From positions 476 through 8,303 of the forward strand of contig DOON01000200.1 of the NCBI GenBank assembly GCA_003514865.1: DNA of 7,828 nucleotides. The letters are read 5' to 3'. The position numbers and the translations under genes are program-made. Under the pieces are notes generated by a model. It saw only the letters and a program-made list of their open reading frames with translations, made no database searches and was not told the DNA's origin. Positions within the stretch are counted from its first letter, which is position 1. Each line of letters begins with the position of its first letter. Shown here one piece after another: positions 1 through 6,514 of the stretch. Source of the stretch: Clostridiales bacterium. Lineage in GTDB: Bacteria > Bacillota_A > Clostridia > Tissierellales > Sedimentibacteraceae.

Positions 1-712
1 GACTTGTTCAGCTAAACTATTGTATGATATTAAAAATATAATGGGCATGGATAATATTATTTTATCATATGGTCTTACTGAAACATCTCCATGTGTGGCT
101 GCAGCCAATGAGTGTAGTGATTTAATAGAAAATAGTGTTGGCAAGGCTATACCAGGTGTAGAAATAAAAGTAATTGACTGTAACACTAAAGAGGAAGCAG
201 CGCCTGGACAAGAAGGAGAAATATTAGTCAGAGGATATAACGTAATGCAAGGATATTACAATATGCCTGATGAAAGTGCTAAATCAATTAACAGTGATGG
301 CTGGATGCACACAGGGGATATAGGATGCCTGACTGAAGATGGCTACCTATGCCTTAATGGCAGATGCAAAGATGTTATTATCAGATGTGGTGAAAATATA
401 AGTCCAAAAGAAATTGAAGATTGCATAGGCAATCATAAAAATGTAGTAGAAGTTTGTGTAGTTGGAGTGCCAGATGAAGTATCAGGTGAAGAAATAATGG
501 CATTTATACGACTAAAGGAAAACTGTAAACCTACGGAAAAAGAAATAAAAGAATTTTGTAAAGGAAAGTTATCTACAAATAAAATACCAAAGTACGTTAA
601 ATTTATTGATCAATTTCCATTGTCAGGTTCCGGTAAGGTTTTAAAGAGAGAACTTAGGGAAAGTGAATTGCAATTAATTAATAATAGAATTATGCAAAAA
701 TGCAATGCTTAA
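1..712 (+). CDS. AMP-forming acyl-CoA synthetase, C-terminal part (5' end outside window)
   Basis: This is the C-terminal half of an ANL-superfamily acyl-CoA ligase, which activates a carboxylic acid with ATP to an acyl-adenylate and then to the CoA thioester. The frame is open from base 2, so the gene starts upstream of the window. Visible motifs in order are YGLTET (adenylate binding), GWMHTGD (ribose-binding aspartate), the hinge region GRCKDVIIRCGENISPKEIE, and the C-terminal SGSGKVLKRELRE with the catalytic lysine of the adenylation step. All are intact, so the visible part looks functional. The hinge has RCGE where many homologues have RGGE. The motif set looks more like the FadD/medium-chain type than phenylacetate-CoA ligase, but the substrate cannot be read from it. 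A CoA-transferase gene follows 25 bases after the stop and is probably co-transcribed. The family is secure; acid specificity is unknown. Confidence 0.9.
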   Translation, partial: TCSAKLLYDIKNIMGMDNIILSYGLTETSPCVAAANECSDLIENSVGKAIPGVEIKVIDCNTKEEAAPGQEGEILVRGYNVMQGYYNMPDESAKSINSDGWMHTGDIGCLTEDGYLCLNGRCKDVIIRCGENISPKEIEDCIGNHKNVVEVCVVGVPDEVSGEEIMAFIRLKENCKPTEKEIKEFCKGKLSTNKIPKYVKFIDQFPLSGSGKVLKRELRESELQLINNRIMQKCNA

Positions 713-724
713 AAATATGATTAT

Positions 725-730
725 AAGGAG
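725..730 (+). promoter_or_regulatory. Ribosome binding site of the CoA-transferase gene
   Basis: AAGGAG lies seven bases before the ATG at 738 and decides that start. The open frame extends back to 705, but that would overlap the previous gene and add eleven residues encoded by the ribosome-binding region. The 14 bases at 720-733 recur exactly at 3072-3085 before the XdhC-family gene. Confidence 0.8.
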
Positions 731-737
731 TGTAATT

Positions 738-2339
738 ATGGCAAAAGTTATTACTGCTAAAGAAGCAGCTGAATTATTTCAAGATAACATGACTATTTTA
801 TCACCAGCATTTGGTTTGGCTGGATGGGCTGAAGAAGTAGCTCTTGCAGTTAGAAAGAGATTTGATGAAACTGGTCATCCAAGAAATTTAACTCATACTC
901 ATGCCGCAGGAGTCGGTAACTGGGGAAAAGGTCCCAGAGGTGAGAGAGGAGAAATGGCTTGGGCAACTGAAGGTTTGATGACTAAATTTATTGGATCTCA
1001 TGCTGGCTCATCGCCTTCTGTTATAAAGCTAATTAATGAAAACAAAATCATGGCTTGGAATTTGCCATTGGGAACATTAATTCAGTTATATCATGAACAA
1101 GGCAGAAAAGCTCCGGGTTTACTTACAAAAACAGGGCTAGGTACATTTATAGATCCACGTAATGATGGCGGCAAATTAAATAAATTGACAAAAGAAAAAG
1201 GTGAAGATTACATTCAATATATCCCTGATTTCAATGGAGAAGAATATTTATTCTATAAGGCGATACCAGTCGATATAGCTTTAATGAGAGGAACAACAGC
1301 TGATGAAAATGGTAATATTACATGTGAAAAAGAAGCATTAAACCTAGAAATGTTATCTGCAGCGCAAGCTGCTAAAGCAAATAACGGAATAGTAATAGTA
1401 CAGGTTGAATCTCTTGCAAAAGCTGGCTCTTTAAATCCCAAGCTAGTTAAGGTCCCTAGTATTTATGTTGATTACATAGTAGTTGCAGAACATCCAGAAG
1501 ATATAATGCAAACTCAAGGTACTTCATTTAACAGAGCATTTACAGGTGAAGTCAGGGTTCCTTTAAAAAATAGCATGGCGTCAATTCCTTTGGATGAGAA
1601 AAAAGTTATGCTTAGAAGATTAACTATGGAAATTAAACCTGGCTACAAATGTAACTTTGGTATAGGTACACCTACATATACAGGAAATATTATGGCTGAA
1701 GAAGGATGCGCAGATACAATTACTATGATTTCTGAATCAGGAAGTATAGGCGGTGTTCCAGGAGGCGGAAATGATTTTGGTGCTCACTGGAATATAGAAG
1801 CATCTTGTGATCAAGGAGACCACTTCAGTTTCTTTGACGGCGGCGGACTTGACTTTGGAGTGTTTGGATTAAGTGAAGTAGACAAAGACGGAAACGTAAA
1901 TACAAGTTTATTAAACGGTAAAATAATGGGAGTTGGAGGCTTTGCAAACATTGCTGCAACTGCTAAAAACGCAATGTTCGTTGGAACATTTACAGCAAGC
2001 GGATTAAAATGCAAGGTTGAAGACGGTAAAGTTGTTATAGAGCAAGAAGGTAAATTCAAAAAATTTGTTAACTCATGTCCACAGCTTACATTCAATGCTG
2101 AACAATCACTAAAGAAGGGCAACCGCATTATGTTTATAACTGAAAGATGCGTAATCGAAAGAACTGAACAAGGTATGATTTTAACTGAAATAGCACCTGG
2201 AATAGATTTGCAGACTCAAATACTTGATCAAATGGAATTTAAACCTATTATTCCAGAGGGTGGACCTCAGTTAATGAATCCTGAATTATTCCAACCAACT
2301 TGGGGTAAATTGAAGGAAATAATGGAAGACAACAGATAA
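738..2339 (+). CDS. Acyl-CoA:carboxylate CoA-transferase (propionate CoA-transferase type)
   Basis: This 533-residue cytoplasmic enzyme of family I CoA-transferases moves CoA between an acyl-CoA and a free carboxylate such as acetate. The fused alpha-beta layout and the length of about 520-530 residues fit propionate CoA-transferase and YdiF-like acetoacetyl-CoA transferases. The N-terminal half includes the glycine-rich GVGNWGKGPRGERGE (about residues 58-72). The beta-like half carries SESGSIGG with the expected covalent catalytic glutamate at about residue 333, followed by the glycine-rich VPGGGNDFG. The start at 738 is chosen because AAGGAG precedes it. It follows an acyl-CoA synthetase, so the pair offers an ATP-dependent and an ATP-sparing way to make acyl-CoA. 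A hairpin downstream probably ends this unit. Substrate (propionate, lactate, butyrate or another acid) is not determinable here. Citrate lyase alpha and acetyl-CoA hydrolase are more distant alternatives. Confidence 0.9.
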   Translation: MAKVITAKEAAELFQDNMTILSPAFGLAGWAEEVALAVRKRFDETGHPRNLTHTHAAGVGNWGKGPRGERGEMAWATEGLMTKFIGSHAGSSPSVIKLINENKIMAWNLPLGTLIQLYHEQGRKAPGLLTKTGLGTFIDPRNDGGKLNKLTKEKGEDYIQYIPDFNGEEYLFYKAIPVDIALMRGTTADENGNITCEKEALNLEMLSAAQAAKANNGIVIVQVESLAKAGSLNPKLVKVPSIYVDYIVVAEHPEDIMQTQGTSFNRAFTGEVRVPLKNSMASIPLDEKKVMLRRLTMEIKPGYKCNFGIGTPTYTGNIMAEEGCADTITMISESGSIGGVPGGGNDFGAHWNIEASCDQGDHFSFFDGGGLDFGVFGLSEVDKDGNVNTSLLNGKIMGVGGFANIAATAKNAMFVGTFTASGLKCKVEDGKVVIEQEGKFKKFVNSCPQLTFNAEQSLKKGNRIMFITERCVIERTEQGMILTEIAPGIDLQTQILDQMEFKPIIPEGGPQLMNPELFQPTWGKLKEIMEDNR

Positions 2340-2363
2340 TCAGCTCTCAAACTACTCTCTATA

Positions 2364-2401
2364 GTTAGAAAACCAGATTGTAAAAAATTTGGTTTTCTAA
2401 C
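2364..2401 (+). terminator. Stem-loop, probable transcription terminator after the CoA-transferase
   Basis: The arms at 2364-2379 and 2386-2401 form 16 pairs, including one G-T (G-U) pair, around the loop GTAAAA. The outer 12 pairs, GTTAGAAAACCA with TGGTTTTCTAAC, are perfect. A run of six T begins 14 bases after the stem (2416-2421) instead of directly after it. It is therefore not a textbook intrinsic terminator and could act as an mRNA-stabilising or processing hairpin. Its place between a catabolic pair and the molybdenum-enzyme cluster supports a boundary role. No convincing promoter could be picked in the remaining AT-rich gap. Confidence 0.6.
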
Positions 2402-2464
2402 AACTATTAAATATATTTTTTAATTGCGTTATATTTTTAAAAAGACAATGAGCGGGGATTTATT

Positions 2465-3088
2465 ATGAATGAATTTAATAAGGAGCGTAGCATCTTCCTT
2501 GTAAGACACTGTAAGCCAGAGTTTAAGGATGGGATTCCTATATGCGTTGGAAAAAAAGATATTCCCTTAAGTAATGAAGGGATAGCGCATGCAAAACAAT
2601 TAGCTGATTATTTTTTAAATATGAATATTAACCGTATTTATTCGAGTCACCTTAAGAGAGCAAAAAAAACTGCTGAAATAATCGCTGGGAGCAGGTTAAG
2701 CGTATATATTAAATATAATTTTTCAGAATTAGATATTGGGAAATGGGATGGATTATCTTTTGAGCAAGTAAAGTTAAGATATCCTGAAGAATATGAAAAA
2801 AGAGGAAAAGACTTTGAAAATTATGTAGTAGAAGGTGGAGAAAGCATGGCAATGTGCAGGGAAAGAGCTATTAAAGAACTTCACAAATCCATTGATGAAT
2901 CTGAAGGGAATATTTTGATTGTAACACATGCAGGTGTTATAAGAACTATTATATCTTCATTGCTGGGCATCAGCATAATAGATACATTTGAATACAAAAT
3001 TGATTATGGAAGTATCAGTTTAATAACTTTTAATGATAATATGTTAAATCTTAAAAAAATAGGGGTTACAAATTATAAGGAGTGTTAA
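2465..3088 (+). CDS. Histidine phosphatase family protein (phosphoglycerate mutase / CobC-like)
   Basis: This 207-residue soluble phosphohydrolase of the histidine phosphatase superfamily works through a phosphohistidine. The catalytic motif is LVRHCKP with Arg14 and His15; the usual RHG is RHC here. The second arginine lies in SSHLKRAKKTAE (about residue 65), the acid in ELDIGKWDG (Glu88), and the second histidine in VTHAGVIR (His155), so the active site is complete. Length and the IGKWDG block resemble small-molecule phosphatases such as alpha-ribazole phosphatase. The ATG at 2465 has GGGGA six bases upstream. The stop codon directly abuts the ATG of the XdhC-family gene, so the two are translationally linked. 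Its position at the head of a molybdenum-cofactor maturation operon suggests it dephosphorylates a cofactor or nucleotide intermediate; that is inference. A true cobalamin role is unlikely because no cobalamin genes are nearby. Confidence 0.85.
   Translation: MNEFNKERSIFLVRHCKPEFKDGIPICVGKKDIPLSNEGIAHAKQLADYFLNMNINRIYSSHLKRAKKTAEIIAGSRLSVYIKYNFSELDIGKWDGLSFEQVKLRYPEEYEKRGKDFENYVVEGGESMAMCRERAIKELHKSIDESEGNILIVTHAGVIRTIISSLLGISIIDTFEYKIDYGSISLITFNDNMLNLKKIGVTNYKEC
3077..3082 (+). promoter_or_regulatory. Ribosome binding site of the XdhC-family gene, inside the phosphatase gene
   Basis: AAGGAG is embedded in the last codons of the phosphatase gene, six bases before the ATG at 3089. It fixes that start and indicates coupled translation. 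It forms part of the 14-base match with 720-733. Confidence 0.75.
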
Positions 3089-4111
3089 ATGGAATTATTA
3101 AAAGCTTTGTTAAATGCAGATAAAAGTAAAGAGAACATTGTTATAACAATTGTTTCAGGCAGTAACATTAATTCGAAAATTATTTTATCAGATGGTGAAA
3201 TTATTTATAGCAATAATGAAAAGGTCAATTGGAAACTAATTATAAATGCTGTTCCTAAGAACAAAAAAAGTCAATTAATATCATTAAATAAAGAAAAAAT
3301 TTATATTGAATTTCTAAAAAAAGAATATAACGTGGTTGTTTGTGGAGCAGGACATATATCAATTTCAATTATTAATATGTGTAAACTTTTGGAGCTACCG
3401 GTAACAGTTATTGATGACAGAATTACATTTACAAACAATGCTAAAAGGGCAGGGGCTGATAATGTAATTTGTGAGTCATTTGAGAAAGCCTTAGATAAAA
3501 TTACCGGAGACAATGGAACATTCTTTATTATAGTAACAAGAGGCCATAGATATGATCAAATATGCCTTGAAAAAATTATAGAAAAAGAAAATTCCTATAT
3601 AGGAATGATTGGCAGCAAGGTTCGTGTAAGAAAAGTATTGGATTATATTGAAGAACAAGGAGTTTCAAGAGAAAAGTTAAATAAAGTATATACTCCTATA
3701 GGGTTGAACATAGGCGCTGAAACACCAGCGGAAATTGCAGTTGCAATAATGGCACAGATTATAGAAGTGAAGAATAAGGAAATTGGTTCAAGCAATTACA
3801 GCGATGAATTGTTAAATGGCATAATTGATGAAAGTACAAAAGAAATTCCTAAGGCGATAGTCACAATTGTATCAAGAAAGGGGTCTGCTCCAAGGGAAGT
3901 AGGGACTAAAATGATAGTATTGAAGGACGGTTCAATGATAGGAACAATTGGTGGAGGATGTGTAGAAGCTAGTATAAGGCAGATTGCATTTCAATGTATA
4001 GAAAATGATAAATGCCAGCTGGTTCAGGTAGATATGACCGGAAGGGAAGCTGAAGACGAAGGAATGGTTTGCGGGGGCATAGTTGAGATATATGTTGAAC
4101 CAATATTGTAA
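3089..4111 (+). CDS. XdhC/CoxI-family molybdenum hydroxylase maturation factor, reversed domain order
   Basis: This 340-residue cytoplasmic protein is related to XdhC, which binds molybdenum cofactor, helps its sulfuration and delivers it to xanthine dehydrogenase-type enzymes. A Rossmann-like domain comes first: VVVCGAGHIS (about residues 82-91), VTVIDDR (105-111), TRGHRYD (150-156), IGMIGSKVR (171-179) and PIGLNIGAETPAEIAVAI (203-220). The XdhC/CoxI domain follows: GSAPREVGTKM (265-275), GTIGGGCVEAS (285-295) and GMVCGG (325-330), with conserved-type cysteines 291 and 328. In classical XdhC the CoxI-like domain precedes the Rossmann domain. Residues 1-75, with ENIVITIVSGS and KIILSDGEIIYS, look like a shrunken first copy of the CoxI-like domain. 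The order recalls XdhC-related factors of aldehyde oxidoreductase operons (from memory). The gene abuts the phosphatase and its end overlaps the methyltransferase start, supporting one operon. Confidence 0.88.
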   Translation: MELLKALLNADKSKENIVITIVSGSNINSKIILSDGEIIYSNNEKVNWKLIINAVPKNKKSQLISLNKEKIYIEFLKKEYNVVVCGAGHISISIINMCKLLELPVTVIDDRITFTNNAKRAGADNVICESFEKALDKITGDNGTFFIIVTRGHRYDQICLEKIIEKENSYIGMIGSKVRVRKVLDYIEEQGVSREKLNKVYTPIGLNIGAETPAEIAVAIMAQIIEVKNKEIGSSNYSDELLNGIIDESTKEIPKAIVTIVSRKGSAPREVGTKMIVLKDGSMIGTIGGGCVEASIRQIAFQCIENDKCQLVQVDMTGREAEDEGMVCGGIVEIYVEPIL

Positions 4112-4859
4112 TCAGGATAATTCAAAGGTCAAATTTAATTGGACTAATCAAAGCATTAAATGGTATCTTGCTTCTGAATGTACTACTACATTTTATAAAA
4201 ACATAACAGAAAAATTAGAGCCCTTTACAAAAAACTGCAAAACTTTATTGGATATAGGATGCGGGATAGGAGCCTTTTCTGTAGAGTTTGCCATGAAAGG
4301 CTTTGAAGTAACGGCTATCGATAAATCTCCTGTAGCTGTTGAATGTTTATTAAGTAGGGCTAGGCGCATGGGATTAAAAAATTTGGATCCTATAAATATT
4401 ACATTTGAAGATTTTAGGTTTAACAATAATTATGACATTATATTTGTCAGCTATATGATGAGTTTAATCAATGAAAATAACATTGAGAACATTATTCAGA
4501 AGGCTAATAAGCATTTAGTTTTAGTAATGCCTTTTAATAATATTAAAAATGATTTTTCAGTAAATGAGCTTTATGTTGAGTTAGGATTAAATTTAAAAAA
4601 TTTAGAGCAGTTAAATTATTTAAGCACTGTAGATTTTTTAAGTAAAAAGAATATAAAGCATGATATTAAAATAATAAATACAGAATTTGGTCAGCCATTT
4701 AATACTTTTACGGAAGCTATTCAATTTGTTTATCATTATTTTAATATACCAATTGAAAAAAGGTTTGAAGCTGCGGAATGGTTAAACAGAAAGATTATTA
4801 AGTTAAATAATAAGTTTTATCTGCCAAATAACAAAGAAAGTGCAATTATTATTATATAA
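4092..4859 (+). CDS. Class I SAM-dependent methyltransferase in the molybdenum hydroxylase cluster
   Basis: This 255-residue protein has the Rossmann-type methyltransferase fold. Motif I is LLDIGCGIGAF (about residues 52-62), the acid at the end of strand 2 is in VTAIDKSP (Asp77), and the motif IV region is NNYDIIFVSYMMSL. The C-terminal half is poorly conserved, lysine- and asparagine-rich, and gives no substrate clue. The ATG at 4092 overlaps the xdhC-like gene by 20 bases; a TTG at 4083 in the same frame is an alternative. Neither has a strong ribosome site, so translation probably depends on ribosomes finishing the upstream gene. From memory it matches the methyltransferase that accompanies XdhC-like and NTP transferase genes near Desulfovibrio aldehyde oxidoreductase (DVU_1556 type). 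No methylation step is known in standard molybdopterin maturation, so the substrate (cofactor, protein or small molecule) is unknown. Confidence 0.82.
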   Translation: MLNQYCNQDNSKVKFNWTNQSIKWYLASECTTTFYKNITEKLEPFTKNCKTLLDIGCGIGAFSVEFAMKGFEVTAIDKSPVAVECLLSRARRMGLKNLDPINITFEDFRFNNNYDIIFVSYMMSLINENNIENIIQKANKHLVLVMPFNNIKNDFSVNELYVELGLNLKNLEQLNYLSTVDFLSKKNIKHDIKIINTEFGQPFNTFTEAIQFVYHYFNIPIEKRFEAAEWLNRKIIKLNNKFYLPNNKESAIIII

Positions 4860-4873
4860 GAAAGGATAATAAA

Positions 4874-5410
4874 ATGTTAAAAGATAAGTTTTCACTAAAA
4901 GAAATGATTTATATTTCATTATTAGCAACAACAGCCACTGTCTCTAAAGTGCCAATAAGAGCTTTGTCCATTTTCTTAACAAGCTCTGTAGGTTTACCGG
5001 CAGGAATTGTTGGCGGAGTTTATTACATGTTCTGGATTGTGGCTGCTTGTGCGGTAGTTAAAAAACATGGTACTGCAACATTATTCTGTATAATACAAAT
5101 ATTTGTATCCATGATTACATCAAGTATGCCGATTATTATGCTTATAACATATCTGCCTCCAGGAATAGCCATTGATTTATTTTTAATAGCATGGGGCAGC
5201 AGGGAGTTCAATAAAACAATTTATATGATTTTAGGTGCTATTGCTAATATTGCCGGGGCAATAACAATGGCCGTATTAATTATGCAGCTGCCATTGATTC
5301 CGACCATGGTAAGTGCTTTTACTTCAGGTGTTTCCGGCGCTGCTGGTGGATATTGCGCTTTCCTGATTGTAAAACGCATCAATCTTTCTGTTATAGCTCA
5401 TGCAAATTAA
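4874..5410 (+). CDS. ECF transporter S component (substrate-binding membrane subunit)
   Basis: This 178-residue, highly hydrophobic protein has about six predicted membrane segments (roughly residues 10-26, 33-47, 49-63, 68-92, 94-108, 115-137 and 150-167; the 68-92 stretch may hold more than one). The opening LKEMIYISLLATTATVSK is typical of S components, which bind a vitamin or metal-related substrate in the membrane and pair with a shared EcfT-EcfA module. The pattern of an AGIVGGVYYMFWIVAA segment, then KKHGTATL, then TYLPPGIAIDL, recalls S components of the YkoE/HMP-like type, but the substrate cannot be assigned. The ATG at 4874 has AAAGGA seven bases upstream, 14 bases after the methyltransferase stop. 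No EcfT or EcfA gene lies nearby, so it would use a module encoded elsewhere. Inside a molybdenum-enzyme operon it may import the enzyme's substrate, a cofactor precursor or a metal species; this is inference. Confidence 0.75.
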   Translation: MLKDKFSLKEMIYISLLATTATVSKVPIRALSIFLTSSVGLPAGIVGGVYYMFWIVAACAVVKKHGTATLFCIIQIFVSMITSSMPIIMLITYLPPGIAIDLFLIAWGSREFNKTIYMILGAIANIAGAITMAVLIMQLPLIPTMVSAFTSGVSGAAGGYCAFLIVKRINLSVIAHAN

Positions 5411-5427
5411 TATTATAAATTATATAT

Positions 5428-5436
5428 AGGAGGTGA
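5428..5436 (+). promoter_or_regulatory. Very strong ribosome binding site of the etfB-like gene
   Basis: AGGAGGTGA is a full match to the anti-Shine-Dalgarno consensus. It lies five bases before the ATG at 5442, or eight counted from AGGAGG. It rules out the in-frame GTG at 5433, which lies within the site. It implies strong independent initiation of this gene. Confidence 0.85.
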
Positions 5437-5441
5437 AGCTG

Positions 5442-6239
5442 ATGTCTTTAAGAATTATTGTATGTATTAAGCAAGTTTTTAATTCGGATGAACTAAAAGT
5501 ACATAATGATGGGAAATTAATAACAAAAAATGTTCATAAAATTATTAACAGTGATGATTTAAATGCTCTTGAAGAAGCCTTGAAAATAAAAGATAACTAT
5601 TCCGATACTCATATAACAGTAGTCACTATGGGGGATTTTGAAGCAAAAAACATACTGTTTGAATGCCTGGCCCTTGGTGCGGACGATGCAGTCTTAATTT
5701 CAGACAATTCATTAGAAGATTCTGATACATTGGTAACCGCTGAAGTTTTGTCAGCAGCAATAAAGAAGCTTGGAGAATATGACTTGATTTTAACCGGCAG
5801 GCAGGCAATAGGAGGAGATACTGCACAAGTTGGTCCACAAATAGCAGAACTGCTTAATATACCACAAATTACAGGAATCGTAGATTTAAAAATTGAATGT
5901 GATATGAAATCAATCATGGCTAAAAAAGTAACAGAAGATAATTATATGTTATTAAAAACAAAAATGCCATGCTTATTGACAGCGATAAAAGAGCTCAATA
6001 AACCTAGGAACATGTCATTAAGGGGAATACTTGAGGCCAAGAAAAAGGAATTGAAAATATGGAATATTAATGATATTGGGTTTACATCAGATTTCATAGG
6101 ATTAAATGCATCTACGACAAAAGTCGTGCGAACATTTGTGCCTGTTCATAATAAGAATTGTAGGTTTATACATGAAGAAACAGAACAAGAAGCTGCTCAA
6201 AGTTTAATAAAAGAACTGCATGCAAAATATATTGTATAA
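5442..6239 (+). CDS. etfB: Electron transfer flavoprotein, beta subunit
   Basis: This 265-residue protein is a complete EtfB, the AMP- or FAD-binding subunit of the EtfAB heterodimer that carries electrons between flavin dehydrogenases and other carriers. Evidence is the start RIIVCIKQV, the NSDDLNALEEALKIK helix, LGADDAVLISD, the nucleotide-binding loop GRQAIGGDTAQVGPQIAE (about residues 119-136) and the family signature KTKMPCLLTAIKELNKPR...SLRGILEAKKK (about 173-202). The C-terminus IHEETEQEAAQSLIKEL is also typical. The usual etfA partner does not follow; a flavodoxin-like pseudogene starts 11 bases after the stop. EtfB needs EtfA for a working flavoprotein, so an alpha subunit must be upstream, further downstream or elsewhere, or this gene is a leftover. 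In a molybdenum hydroxylase cluster it could take electrons from, or give them to, the hydroxylase; that is inference. Confidence 0.92.
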   Translation: MSLRIIVCIKQVFNSDELKVHNDGKLITKNVHKIINSDDLNALEEALKIKDNYSDTHITVVTMGDFEAKNILFECLALGADDAVLISDNSLEDSDTLVTAEVLSAAIKKLGEYDLILTGRQAIGGDTAQVGPQIAELLNIPQITGIVDLKIECDMKSIMAKKVTEDNYMLLKTKMPCLLTAIKELNKPRNMSLRGILEAKKKELKIWNINDIGFTSDFIGLNASTTKVVRTFVPVHNKNCRFIHEETEQEAAQSLIKELHAKYIV

Positions 6240-6250
6240 TTGGAGGCTTT

Positions 6251-6486
6251 ATGAAATATTGCATGTTGATAGGAAGTCCCAGGAAAAGAGGAAATACAGC
6301 ATCATTACTGGAACCGTTTATTGATGAACTAAAAAATTTAGGCGCGGAAGTTTCTTGTATATGGCTTTATGATAAAAAAATAGGACCATGTCTTGCATGC
6401 AGAAACTGTCAGGATGTTTTGAATTTATAAATGAAGAGAAAATTAAAATGGCCAGGGATTTTGCTGTACAGTTAATTAATAAGTAA
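6251..6486 (+). pseudogene. Flavodoxin-like / NADPH-dependent FMN reductase, internally deleted
   Basis: An ATG at 6251 with GGAGG five bases upstream opens a 59-residue frame ending at TAA 6428-6430. It starts MKYCMLIGSPRKRGNTASLL, the FMN phosphate-binding start of flavodoxin-like oxidoreductases, and reaches GPCLACRNCQ, the cysteine-rich segment at about residue 50 of this family. Full proteins have about 180-200 residues. After the stop, another frame (bases 6430-6486, ending TAA) reads NEEKIKMARDFAVQLINK, which resembles the C-terminal helix of the same family. The simplest reading is one gene that lost several hundred bases from its middle, joined out of frame near 6415-6430. It lacks most of the flavin fold and should be non-functional. 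The identification of the C-terminal piece is less certain than that of the N-terminal piece. Confidence 0.7.
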
Positions 6487-6514
6487 TTTTATTATTAGAA
6501 TTCAGAGGTTGACT

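Noticed and set aside
720..733. 14-base repeat shared with 3072-3085 as a regulatory element
   Set aside because: Both copies are centred on a strong ribosome site, so shared selection on AAGGAG in AT-rich DNA explains most of the match.
705..737. Longer start for the CoA-transferase at 705
   Set aside because: It would overlap the acyl-CoA synthetase stop and translate the AAGGAG site; the ATG at 738 is correctly spaced from that site.
1811..2128. Reverse-strand reading frames inside the CoA-transferase, XdhC, EtfB and methyltransferase genes
   Set aside because: They mirror strongly supported + strand genes, have no ribosome sites and show no recognisable protein motifs.
2424..2449. TTGCGT and GACAAT as a promoter for the molybdenum cluster
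   Set aside because: The spacing is 14 bases and the -10 match is poor; the region is too AT-rich for a confident call.
6235..6240. TATAAT as a -10 box before the flavodoxin-like gene
   Set aside because: It overlaps the etfB stop codon, has no -35 box at the right distance and leaves no leader before the ribosome site.
6251..6430. The 59-residue frame as a genuine small cysteine-rich protein
   Set aside because: It aligns with the start of a much larger flavodoxin-like family, and a C-terminal-like piece follows directly in another frame.
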